This document shows, piece after piece, positions 36,014-44,039 of a stretch of 64,000 nucleotides of DNA. The notes under the pieces were generated by a model. The model made no database searches, was not told the origin of the DNA, and saw only the letters and a program-made list of their open reading frames with translations. The first letter of the stretch is position 1, and each line of letters opens with the position of its first letter. The translations under genes and the position numbers were made by a program. Source of the stretch: Streptomyces sp. V1I1 (GTDB lineage Bacteria; Actinomycetota; Actinomycetes; Streptomycetales; Streptomycetaceae); assembly GCF_030817355.1 (NCBI RefSeq), contig NZ_JAUSZH010000001.1, positions 6,138,501-6,202,500 on the forward strand, given 5' to 3'.

Positions 36014-36295
36014 CTACGAGTCCAGGCCGATCGCGAACGCCGCCTCCAGGTCGTGCTGCGAATACGTACGGAACGCCACATGCGTGTCCGTGCCCTCGAC
36101 GCCCTGGATCTTGCTGATGCGGCCCGGGATGACGTCCGCCAGGTCGTCGTGCTTGGCCACCCGCACCATCGCGATCAAGTCGTACGTGCCGGTGACGGAG
36201 AAGACCTCGCTGACGCTGTCCAGCGCGGCGATCGACTCGGCGATCTCGGGGATGCGGTCCACGCTGGTCTTGATGAGCACGATCGCGGTGATCAC
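36014..36295 (-). CDS. Lrp/AsnC-type ligand-binding (RAM) domain protein
   Basis: 93 residues that form only the effector-binding RAM domain (VLIKTSVDRIPEIAESIAAL, VTGTYDLIAMVRV); the helix-turn-helix is absent. Such stand-alone domains oligomerise and bind amino acids. GTG start at 36293-36295 overlaps the rhomboid stop as GTGA, so it is translated with the protease. Its role is unknown. Confidence 0.92.
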   Translation of the reverse strand: MITAIVLIKTSVDRIPEIAESIAALDSVSEVFSVTGTYDLIAMVRVAKHDDLADVIPGRISKIQGVEGTDTHVAFRTYSQHDLEAAFAIGLDS

Positions 36296-37035
36296 GGTTG
36301 GCTTTCTCCCTCGGTGGCCGCTGCTTGGGCCTTCACTCTAGTCGCATGCCGGAATCGTCCCCAGGCGTAGAGAAACCCGGCCCCGAACCCCACCAGATGC
36401 GCGAGATACGCGACGCCGGGGCCGCTGCCCGCCTGCTGTGCCGCCAGCCACTGCAGGACGAACCAGAAGATCAGCACGATCCACGCGGGGAAGCGCAAAG
36501 GCAGGAAGAAGAGGAACGGAAAGAGACTGGTGACCCGGGCCTTGGGGAAGAGGAAGAGGAACGCGCCGAGCACGCCCGAGATCGCCCCGGATCCTCCCAC
36601 CAGGGTCTGCTCGGAGTCGGCGTTGGCCGCCGCGTAGGCGAGCAGCGCGAGATAGCCGCAGCCCACATAGAAGAGGGCGAACTCCAGCTGCCCCACGCGC
36701 TCCTCGGCCATCGCCCCGAAGACGTAGAGGAAGAGCATGTTGCCGAGCAGATGCAGCCAGCTGCCGTGGACGAAGAGGGCGGTGAGAGGGGTGAGGAGCG
36801 GGTGGAGGGTGCCGGGCGAGCTGTTCAGCAGTTCCGCAGGGATCACGCCCCAGCGTTCGAAGTACGCGCTCTGGGCGGCGAGCAGTGTGTCACCGGTGCC
36901 GTACACCGGGTTGAGGCCCGAGACCGGGCTGAGGAGGAATACCGCACAGCAGACGGCGATCACGCCGTATGTCACCGCGGGCCCCGTCACCGCGCCCCGC
37001 ACCGCCGCCCGTGCCGTGCCCTGCCAACTGATCAT
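36292..37035 (-). CDS. Rhomboid family intramembrane serine protease
   Basis: 247 residues from ATG 37035. Six or seven helices carry the catalytic Ser in LVGGSGAISGVLGAF and the catalytic His in YLAHLVGFGAGFLYAW. HGSWLHLLGNMLFLYVFG is the helix-2 motif. The longer frame upstream of 37035 has no coding character. It would cleave membrane proteins within the bilayer. It overlaps the AsnC-type gene downstream. Confidence 0.93.
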   Translation of the reverse strand: MISWQGTARAAVRGAVTGPAVTYGVIAVCCAVFLLSPVSGLNPVYGTGDTLLAAQSAYFERWGVIPAELLNSSPGTLHPLLTPLTALFVHGSWLHLLGNMLFLYVFGAMAEERVGQLEFALFYVGCGYLALLAYAAANADSEQTLVGGSGAISGVLGAFLFLFPKARVTSLFPFLFFLPLRFPAWIVLIFWFVLQWLAAQQAGSGPGVAYLAHLVGFGAGFLYAWGRFRHATRVKAQAAATEGESQP

Positions 37036-37185
37036 GGACAGAGCATGGCCTAGTGGGGCTGAACGGTACAGAGTGCCTCGCCGCGCCATCGGGTCCCTGC
37101 GAGGCCGTAGGGTTACGGGCAGTACATCCGCGGTTCGACGGCGCACAGCGGCACCTGCATACGCACGACGAAAGAGGACGGCACG

Positions 37186-37428
37186 ATGACGACGGTTCCC
37201 CCGCCGACGGCCGGTACCCGCTGGCGCTGCACGCTCTGCGGCAACCTCACGCGCTTCGATGTAACCCGTTCCTCCAAGGTCGTCGAATACGTCCATCTGG
37301 ACCTGGCCGGAGAGCCGACGGTCGAGGAGCGCGAGGTGGTCAGTGAGACCATCGAGTCGGTGCGCTGCCGTTGGTGCAACGCGGTGGACCAGATCGAGCT
37401 GGTGGACAGGCCGGGCGCCGGCTCCTGA
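37186..37428 (+). CDS. Small zinc-ribbon protein
   Basis: 80 residues with two Cys pairs, CTLC near residue 15 and CRWC near residue 61, that would bind one zinc. There is no other known domain. ATG follows AGAGGA. The NYN-domain gene begins 35 bases later on the same strand, so the two are probably co-transcribed; nucleic-acid binding is a reasonable guess only. Confidence 0.85.
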   Translation: MTTVPPPTAGTRWRCTLCGNLTRFDVTRSSKVVEYVHLDLAGEPTVEEREVVSETIESVRCRWCNAVDQIELVDRPGAGS

Positions 37429-37463
37429 GGGAGCGGCCCGAACGGGTAGTGGGGTGACGGATC

Positions 37464-38825
37464 GTGGAGCAGCCTGCAAGCGGCGCTGAGCCGGCCGGTG
37501 CGGCCGGTGACGCCGCCGAGGCGCTCGACCGCCCGTTGCCGGACGGCGTACGGCGCAGGGTCATGGCGCTGGTCTCGGACGCTTTCGGCGGCCTGACCGT
37601 TGCCGAACTTCCGGCCCAGCTGCGGCAGTACGCCCGGTTCACCCCCACCCGGCGAGCCAAATTCGCGGGCAACGCGATGGCCGCCGCCCTGGAGAGCGAC
37701 CCGGTTTTCCGGCAGCGCATCGGCGAGCGGCTCAGCCAGGCCCAGCCGGAGCTGTCCCGGGCGCTGGAGTCCGGATCGCCGCCCGCGGCCGCCGACCCCG
37801 TCGATGTGGCGGCCGCCGCCTATGTGCTGCGACCCACCGGATGGGTGAAACTTGTCGCCGCTGCGGGTGAGGAGGCCCAGCGCGCGGACGCCGAGCGCGC
37901 CGACGAGGCCGGGCGACGCGAGCTGGAACGGCTGCGCGAGGAGCTCACGGAGGCCCGCGGCCTGACCAAGAGCGAGACCGAGCGGCTGCGCACGGAGCTG
38001 GAGGCGGCCCGTAAGGAAGCCGAAACGCTTCGCCGTAAGCTCCGCAGCGCCCAGAGCGATGTGAAGCGCGGCGAGGCCGCTCTGCGCCGTAGAGACGCCG
38101 ATATCGAAGCCATCAGGTCGGAGGCCGCGGCCCAGGTCTCGGCGGCCGAGAGTGAGAGCCGCCGGCTCAAGGCCCGCCTCGGCGAGGCGGAGGCCGCGCT
38201 GGAGGCGAGCCGCCGGGCCGCCCGGGAGGGCCGCTCGATCGAGGACATGCGGCTGCGGCTGCTGCTGGACACGGTGCTCGACGCGGCCCAGGGGCTGCGC
38301 CGGGAACTGGCTCTACCGCCCGCCGCCGTCCATCCCGCCGACACGGTCGACGCCGTCGAGCCGGGCCGGATGTCGCCCAAGGACATCGCGGCCCGTGCGC
38401 TCTCCGAGTCCGATCCCGCGCTCCTCGACCAGCTGCTCGCGCTGCCGCAGGCGCATCTGGTGGTGGACGGTTACAACGTCACCAAGACCGGCTATCCGAC
38501 GATGCCGCTGGAGAAGCAGCGGCTGCGGCTGCTCGGCGGTCTCTCGGTGCTCGCGGCGCAGACCGGCGCCGAGATCACCTGTGTCTTCGACGGGGCGGAG
38601 CTGGCCGCCCCGGTGCTGCTGGCGCCGCCGCGCGGAGTGCGGGTGCTGTTCTCCAAGCCGGGCGTGACCGCCGACGAACTGATCCGTCAGCTGGTACGGG
38701 CGGAGCCGCCGGGGCGGCCCGTGGTGGTGGTCTCCACCGACCGTGAAGTCGCCGACGGAGTGGCGAAGGCGGGCGCGAGGCCCGTCGCGTCCGCCTTGTT
38801 GCTGAAGCGGCTTTCGCGCGTCTAG
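37464..38825 (+). CDS. NYN-domain (YacP-like) protein with long coiled coil
   Basis: 453 residues from GTG 37464. Residues about 130-265 form a strongly charged coiled coil (Glu, Arg, Ala). The C-terminal 170 residues are a PIN-like NYN nuclease domain with LVVDGYNVTKTGYP, ITCVFDGAELAAP and VVVSTDREVADGVAKAGA, which supply the acidic metal-binding residues. YacP-family proteins cut RNA in some bacteria. Its substrate here is unknown. Confidence 0.9.
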   Translation: MEQPASGAEPAGAAGDAAEALDRPLPDGVRRRVMALVSDAFGGLTVAELPAQLRQYARFTPTRRAKFAGNAMAAALESDPVFRQRIGERLSQAQPELSRALESGSPPAAADPVDVAAAAYVLRPTGWVKLVAAAGEEAQRADAERADEAGRRELERLREELTEARGLTKSETERLRTELEAARKEAETLRRKLRSAQSDVKRGEAALRRRDADIEAIRSEAAAQVSAAESESRRLKARLGEAEAALEASRRAAREGRSIEDMRLRLLLDTVLDAAQGLRRELALPPAAVHPADTVDAVEPGRMSPKDIAARALSESDPALLDQLLALPQAHLVVDGYNVTKTGYPTMPLEKQRLRLLGGLSVLAAQTGAEITCVFDGAELAAPVLLAPPRGVRVLFSKPGVTADELIRQLVRAEPPGRPVVVVSTDREVADGVAKAGARPVASALLLKRLSRV

Positions 38826-38950
38826 TTAACTGCCGTGCCAAATGCCCGAATTAGCTATTTGTCTGACGGACGTAGTGTCAAGTGGCAATTACTACGCGTG
38901 TGATGCGGGTAAAGAAAACGCTCAGCGACCGAGATTTTTCTCGACAGGAT

Positions 38951-38980
38951 TTGAACTGATCACAGGAAGGTCACTAGGGT
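38951..38980 (+). promoter_or_regulatory. Probable vegetative promoter of the first NlpC/P60 gene
   Basis: TTGAAC at 38951-38956 and TAGGGT at 38975-38980 with an 18-base spacer. A start near 38987 gives a leader of about 165 bases. Confidence 0.5.
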
Positions 38981-38986
38981 CGGGCC

Positions 38987-39151
38987 TCGAACCTTCGCGC
39001 GGTTGATCGCCCACCCGGGGCGACAGCGAAGGAACCGCCGAGTTCGTGCAGTTCAGTCCTTTATTTCCCCGTAAGGACCTGAAGTGCGGACGCCGGGGAT
39101 TCAACCCCCCACAGCCCGGTAGGCGGCTCGAGGAAGAAGGAGCTCGCCTTC
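38987..39151 (+). promoter_or_regulatory. Structured leader RNA, possible c-di-AMP (ydaO-like) riboswitch
   Basis: Folding elements include the hairpin TTCAGTCCTT/AAGGACCTGAA (about 39052-39084), a GGGG/CCCC stem near 39095-39110, and a 3' CACAGCCCGGTAGGCGG that resembles the conserved 3' end of ydaO elements; CCGCC near 39034 can pair with GGCGG at 39122. Many Streptomyces muralytic genes carry ydaO switches. The usual central GGGUGAA box is not clear, so this is a tentative call. The 327 bases after the NYN gene hold no other gene. Confidence 0.4.
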
Positions 39152-40177
39152 GTGGCGTCCCACCGTCGTCCCAAGCAGCCGAGCCGCACCCGTGTGACCG
39201 TGCTCACCGCGACCGCCGCCGCGGCCGTTGCCCTGACCTCCCAGGCCGCGCAGGCCGACCCGAAGCCGAGCAAGAGCGAGGTCAAGGAGAAGGTCGACAA
39301 GCTCTACGAAGAGGCAGAGGCGGCCACCGAGAAGTACAACGGGGCCAAGGAGCAGCAGGGGAAGATCCAGAAGCAGGTCGACGCCCTGCAGGACAAGGTC
39401 GCCCGCGGACAGGACGAGCTCAACACCCTGCGCGACGGCCTCGGTTCGGTGGCGAGCGCCCAGTACCGCTCCGGCGGCATCGACCCCGCGGTGCAGCTCT
39501 TCCTCTCCTCGGACCCGGACACCTACCTGGAGAAGGCCTCCGCGCTGGACCAGCTGGGCGCCAAGCAGTCCGAGGCGCTGTCCGAGATCCAGGCCAAGCA
39601 GCGGACCCTCGCGCAGCAGCGCCAGGAGGCCCAGGACAAGCTTGCCGACCTCGCCAGCACCCGCAAGGAGCTCGGCGAGAAGAAGAAGGAAGTCCAGACC
39701 AAGCTCGCCGCCGCGCAGAAGCTTCTCAACTCGCTCACCGCGCAGGAGCGTGCCGCGCTCTCCGCCGACGAGTCCCGCGCCAACCGCGCCAGCTCGCGCG
39801 CGGACCTCGGCAACTCGGTCCCCGCCTCGCAGCGCGCGGGCGCGGCCTTCTCCGCCGCCCAGAGCAAGATCGGTTCGCCGTACGTCTACGGCGCCTCCGG
39901 TCCCAGCTCCTTCGACTGCTCCGGGCTGACCTCCTGGGCGTACGCGCAGGCCGGTGTCTCCATACCGCGCACCTCCCAGTCGCAGGCCAACGCCGGCACC
40001 CGCATCTACTCGCAGGGTGCGCTCCAGCAGGGCGACCTGGTCATCTTCTACGGCGACATGCACCACGTCGGCTTCTACGCGGGCAACGGCCAGGTGCTGC
40101 ACGCCCCGAAGCCCGGTGCCAGCGTGCGCTACGAGTCGATCAACAACATGCCGTTCCAGTTCGGCGTACGCATCTGA
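39152..40177 (+). CDS. Secreted NlpC/P60 (C40) peptidoglycan hydrolase
   Basis: 341 residues from GTG 39152 after AAGAAGGAG. A signal peptide (cleavage near ASQAAQA-DPK) precedes a long coiled coil (about 35-215) and a C-terminal NlpC/P60 domain with catalytic Cys in SSFDCSGLTSWAY and His in MHHVGFYAGNGQVLHAP. The coiled coil is like that of RipA/CwlO-type endopeptidases, where it blocks or positions the enzyme. It cuts stem peptides in the wall. A paralogue follows. Confidence 0.95.
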   Translation: MASHRRPKQPSRTRVTVLTATAAAAVALTSQAAQADPKPSKSEVKEKVDKLYEEAEAATEKYNGAKEQQGKIQKQVDALQDKVARGQDELNTLRDGLGSVASAQYRSGGIDPAVQLFLSSDPDTYLEKASALDQLGAKQSEALSEIQAKQRTLAQQRQEAQDKLADLASTRKELGEKKKEVQTKLAAAQKLLNSLTAQERAALSADESRANRASSRADLGNSVPASQRAGAAFSAAQSKIGSPYVYGASGPSSFDCSGLTSWAYAQAGVSIPRTSQSQANAGTRIYSQGALQQGDLVIFYGDMHHVGFYAGNGQVLHAPKPGASVRYESINNMPFQFGVRI

Positions 40178-40217
40178 CGCCCAATCGGGGGATTTCCCGC
40201 GCCTGTAACTGACGTCG

Positions 40218-40252
40218 CGCCCCGCCGGTGACCTGTGGTCTCCGGCGGGGCG
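40218..40252 (+). terminator. Hairpin terminator between the two NlpC/P60 genes
   Basis: An 11-bp perfect stem (CGCCCCGCCGG / CCGGCGGGGCG) with a 13-base loop, followed by TCACTTTCTGT. Confidence 0.85.
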
Positions 40253-40350
40253 TCACTTTCTGTGCATGTCAGGGGCGTTGGCCGCTGCGTGATCGCCCGG
40301 CTACTGTCTGCCGCGCAACATCCCTCGTACAGCGGAAGGGAGCGCGGCTC

Positions 40351-41379
40351 GTGGCGCCCCATCGACGGCTTTCACAGTCCGGCCTCACTCAGAGTGTCCG
40401 GGTCACCGTCCTGTCCGCCGCGGCGGCAACGGCCGCTGCGGCGCTCGGGGCCGCACCGGCGAGCGCTGACCCGCACGACGCCGCGGAGAGTGCCCGGGCC
40501 AAGGTCGACCGGCTGTACGAGGAGGCCGAGCAGGCCACCGAGCACTTCAACAAGGCCGGTGAGCGGGTCGAGCGGCTGCGCGAGCAGGTGGCGCAGGCGC
40601 AGGACAGCGTGGCCCGCGGCCAGGAGCGCGTCAACCGGATGCGGGGAGCGCTCGGTTCGGTCGCGGGCGCGCAGTACCGGTCGGGCGGCATGGACCCCGC
40701 GCTCGCCCTGCTGCTCTCCGCGGACCCGGACACCTACCTCGACAAGGCGGCGACCCTGGACAGGATCAGCGAGCGGCAGGCAACCGATCTGCAGGACCTT
40801 CGGCGGGCGCAGCGAAGACTCGGCCAGCAGCGCACGGAGGCCTACCACGACCTCGCAGAGCTGGAGCGCAGCCGGACCGCCGTCGCCCACCACAAGCGCA
40901 CCGTCGAGCACAAACTCGCCGAGGCGCAGCGGCTGCTGAACGCCCTTCCGTCCCAGTACCGCGCCGCCTTCGACCGGGCATCCCGCTCCGGCCGCGGCTC
41001 CCTGCCCGAGCTCTCCGGCCTCGCGCCCGCCTCCTCGCGGGCGGGCGCCGCGGTGATGGCGGCCCGCAGCGCCGTCGGCCGCCCCTATGTGTGGGGCGCC
41101 AACGGGCCCTCCGGCTTCGACTGTTCGGGGCTCACCCAGTGGTCGTACGCGCAGGCGGGGGTCGGGCTGCCGCGCACCTCGCAGGCGCAGCGGTATGCGG
41201 GACGGCAGGTCTCGCTGTCCGAGGCGCGGCCCGGCGACCTTGTGACGTACCGCAGCGACGCCAGTCATGTCGGGATGTACATGGGCAACGGGCAGGTCGT
41301 GCACGCGCCCTACCCGGGAGCGGCGGTCCGCTACGACCCGGTCGGCATGATGCCGATCGCGTCGGTCACCCGCGTCTGA
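40351..41379 (+). CDS. Second secreted NlpC/P60 (C40) peptidoglycan hydrolase
   Basis: 342 residues from GTG 40351 after GGAAGGGAG. It has the same layout as the preceding gene: signal peptide (ending near APASA-DPH), coiled coil and NlpC/P60 domain with GFDCSGLTQWSY and ASHVGMYMGNGQVVHAP. Similarity along the full length shows a tandem duplication. It has its own promoter region after the terminator but lacks the long structured leader of its neighbour, so control of the two has probably diverged. Confidence 0.95.
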   Translation: MAPHRRLSQSGLTQSVRVTVLSAAAATAAAALGAAPASADPHDAAESARAKVDRLYEEAEQATEHFNKAGERVERLREQVAQAQDSVARGQERVNRMRGALGSVAGAQYRSGGMDPALALLLSADPDTYLDKAATLDRISERQATDLQDLRRAQRRLGQQRTEAYHDLAELERSRTAVAHHKRTVEHKLAEAQRLLNALPSQYRAAFDRASRSGRGSLPELSGLAPASSRAGAAVMAARSAVGRPYVWGANGPSGFDCSGLTQWSYAQAGVGLPRTSQAQRYAGRQVSLSEARPGDLVTYRSDASHVGMYMGNGQVVHAPYPGAAVRYDPVGMMPIASVTRV

Positions 41380-41380
41380 G

Positions 41381-41445
41381 CCGCGTTCTGTTCCGCGCCG
41401 CGTTCTGTTCCGCGCCGCGTTCCGTTCCGCGCCGCGTTCCGTACG
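41381..41445 (+). repeat. Tandem 17-bp repeat
   Basis: CCGCGTTCTGTTCCGCG at 41381 and 41398, a one-base variant at 41415 and a partial copy at 41432, directly before the metallopeptidase gene. Confidence 0.9.
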
Positions 41446-41454
41446 ATCGTCCAC

Positions 41455-42687
41455 GTGGCAGGTCAGGGGCGCACGGTGCGCCGAGCGGTACGGCGTGCGG
41501 CGGGGCTGGTCCTCGCCGCCGCCCTGCTGGCGTCGGGCTGCGCGGCCCCCGAGGCGTCCGACACCACGATGCGGGACATCCAGCGCACGCTGGACGGGCG
41601 CGCGGCCGCCGTCCTCGGACATGACGAGAGCTCCTACCTGGCCGCGCTCGATCCCAAGGCCCCGGTGCTGCGGGCGACGGAGCGCAGGGAGTTCCAGAAC
41701 CTCGCGGATGTGCCGCTGCGCTCCTGGGAGTACCGGCTGAGCGATGTGAGACGGCAGGGCGAGCGGGCGGTCGCCGAGGCCGAACTGCGCTACCGCATCG
41801 ACGGCTACGACACCGCCCCGGTGACCGCTTCCCGCACGCTGGAGCTCGCCGAACACGAGGGCCGCTGGTACATCACGGCCGATCGCGCGAGCAAGCAGGG
41901 CGGCCAGCAGCTCTGGCAGCAGGGCGACGTCCAGGTCGTCCGGGGCAAGCGGAGCCTGGTCCTCGCCGTCGGCCATGACGTGGCGCGGCTGCGCGCCCTC
42001 GCCACGAAAGCCGACCGGGCCGTGCCCGCCGTCTCGGACGTCTGGCGCTCCCCCTGGGCGGGGCGCCTGGTGATCCTGGTCCCCGCCTCCCTGGACGCCA
42101 TGGGAGGGCTGCTGGGGGCGCCCGCGGCCGGGTACCGGGGGATCGCGGCGGTCACCACGGGCGAGACCGGGGCGGCCGGGACAGCGCCCGCGGACCGGGT
42201 GATCGTCAACCCCGAGGCGTACGGAGCGCTCGGCGACTTCAGCCAGGGCATCGTGCTCACGCATGAGGCGGCCCATGTGGCCACACGCGCGTACACCTCG
42301 GCGGCCACCCCGATGTGGCTCTCGGAGGGCTTCGCCGACTGGGCGGCGTACCGCGGCACGGGCCGCAGCGCCGGGCAGACCGCCCCCGAACTCCAGCGCG
42401 CGGTCGTGCGCGGCGATGTGCCGGCCGCGCTGCCGTCCGACAAGGACTTCGCCTTCGACGGCGACGGGGACAAGCTGGCGCGCGCGTACGAGGGCGGCTG
42501 GCTGGCCTGCGAGCTGATCGCCGCGCGCTGGGGCGAGAAGAAGCTGACGTCGTTCTACCGGGCCGTCGGTGCGGGGAAGCACCGGGCGGCCGCAGTCGAG
42601 AAGGCGATGGCCGATGTACTGGGCACGACGCGGAAGGACTTCACGGTGCGCTGGCGGGACTATCTGCGCGAGCGGCTGGACGGCTGA
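41455..42687 (+). CDS. Lipoprotein with HExxH metallopeptidase motif
   Basis: 410 residues from GTG 41455. The lipoprotein signal ends LLASGCAAPE. A middle domain of about 130 residues precedes a gluzincin-like region: IVLTHEAAHVATRA (HExxH zinc site), then WLSEGFADWAAY, which supplies the third ligand Glu. This resembles the peptidase MA-like family. It should be an extracellular membrane-anchored protease, substrate unknown. The gene's end overlaps the convergent glycosyltransferase gene by 47 bases. Confidence 0.9.
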   Translation: MAGQGRTVRRAVRRAAGLVLAAALLASGCAAPEASDTTMRDIQRTLDGRAAAVLGHDESSYLAALDPKAPVLRATERREFQNLADVPLRSWEYRLSDVRRQGERAVAEAELRYRIDGYDTAPVTASRTLELAEHEGRWYITADRASKQGGQQLWQQGDVQVVRGKRSLVLAVGHDVARLRALATKADRAVPAVSDVWRSPWAGRLVILVPASLDAMGGLLGAPAAGYRGIAAVTTGETGAAGTAPADRVIVNPEAYGALGDFSQGIVLTHEAAHVATRAYTSAATPMWLSEGFADWAAYRGTGRSAGQTAPELQRAVVRGDVPAALPSDKDFAFDGDGDKLARAYEGGWLACELIAARWGEKKLTSFYRAVGAGKHRAAAVEKAMADVLGTTRKDFTVRWRDYLRERLDG

Positions 42688-43939
42688 GCGGCGGGCGGCG
42701 GCGCGGTTCGGTCACCGTCTGCCGCCACAGCCGCAGGCACGCGGTCAGCGTCGCCGCGACCAGCAGCCCATTGCGTACGGCCAGCAGCACCACGCCCAGC
42801 GGGTCGCCGGCCACCACGTGCGCGAACCAGACCGGGAACTCCAGCAGCGTGACGCCCGTGGCGGCCAGCACCAGCCGACTGGGCAGAGCCATCCGGCTGC
42901 CCCGGAAGGCCAGGCAGGCGGCGGCCAGGCCGACCAGCCAGATCATGTACTGGGGGCTGATCACCCGGCTTGTGGTGGTGAACAGCAACGCCGCGGCGAA
43001 CGCCGCGTCGCACGGCGTGCTCGGCGCGAACTTCCGGGCCCGCAGCCGCCACATCGCCAGCCAGCCGAACGCGAGGAGGGTGAGGGCGAGGGCGAGCGTG
43101 GAGACGAGCGTGACGTACGGGCCGACGAACTCCACCGACCCGTAGTTCAGCAGCACCTCGCCCTGCCAGCCGAAGTGCCGCGCCACCTGGAAGACCAGCG
43201 CGCCCAGCGACTCGATCTCGGTGCCCCGGTCGCGCTGGAAGGTGAGGAACGCCAGCGCGCCCGGCATCGTCGCGTGGAGCAGCAGCGCCAGGGCGGCCGC
43301 CGTGCCCGCCGCGGTGGCCCAGGAACGGCGGGTGGCCCGGCCGCGCGGGGTGCCCACGATCAGCAGCAGCGGCCAGACCTTCAGCAGGGCGCCGAAGCCT
43401 GCCAGTGCGCCCAGGGTGCGCGGACGGCGTGCCCCGGCCAGCAGGGCGGCGACGGCGACGGCCGTGACCATCAGGTCGTAGCGGGCGTACGCGGTGGGGC
43501 CCAGCAGCGGTACGCCCGCGACCCACACCCAGCTGCCGCGCTGCGACTTGCCGGGCCGCCCGCCGGCGTACAGCAGCAGGCTCAGCACCAGCGCGTCGCA
43601 GAGCAGGGCGAGGACGAAGAAGGCCGACGCGTAGCCGAGGAAGGGCAGCAGGGCGGGGGAGAGGACCGCAAGCGCGGCGGCGGGCGGGTACTGCCAGGCG
43701 ACGTCGTCCAGCGGGAAGGTGCCGGTCTTCAGCACCTCGAACCAGCCTTGGTAGATCACCGAGATGTCGCTGGTCACATCGGGGCCGGGGAAGGTGACGA
43801 GCTTGAAGACGCATAGCAGCAGTGCGGTCCTGGTGATGATCCACACCAGAACGATGCATACCGGGGTGATCCACACCGGGACGATCCGCACCGCGAGGGG
43901 AAGCCGCGTGCCACCGCCGCTGCCGCTTGCGCCCGCCAT
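42641..43939 (-). CDS. GT87-family (DUF2029) polyprenyl-linked mannosyltransferase-like membrane protein
   Basis: 432 residues from ATG 43939 after GAGG. It has about ten membrane helices. The acidic motif after helix 1, FPGPDVTSDISVIYQGWF, and the DDVAWQYPPAAALAV segment are typical of GT-C mannosyltransferases such as PimE. It would use polyprenyl-phosphate-mannose outside the membrane. It is divergent from a PimB-like glycosyltransferase with 100 bases between, so both may serve mannolipid or glycan synthesis. Confidence 0.9.
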   Translation of the reverse strand: MAGASGSGGGTRLPLAVRIVPVWITPVCIVLVWIITRTALLLCVFKLVTFPGPDVTSDISVIYQGWFEVLKTGTFPLDDVAWQYPPAAALAVLSPALLPFLGYASAFFVLALLCDALVLSLLLYAGGRPGKSQRGSWVWVAGVPLLGPTAYARYDLMVTAVAVAALLAGARRPRTLGALAGFGALLKVWPLLLIVGTPRGRATRRSWATAAGTAAALALLLHATMPGALAFLTFQRDRGTEIESLGALVFQVARHFGWQGEVLLNYGSVEFVGPYVTLVSTLALALTLLAFGWLAMWRLRARKFAPSTPCDAAFAAALLFTTTSRVISPQYMIWLVGLAAACLAFRGSRMALPSRLVLAATGVTLLEFPVWFAHVVAGDPLGVVLLAVRNGLLVAATLTACLRLWRQTVTEPRRRPPLSRPAARADSPASAP

Positions 43940-44039
43940 GAGCACCTCATCCCATTCATGGGGAATTGTGGGTGCCCATGATGCCGGGCAGGGCTGTGCG
44001 TGAGCGGTGAGGCAGGGCCGTTGGGTACTGTCGGCGGCG

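Noticed and set aside
36292..37479. 395-residue form of the rhomboid protease
   Set aside because: The N-terminal 148 residues lie antisense to the zinc-ribbon gene and have no membrane or domain character; ATG 37035 is the better start.
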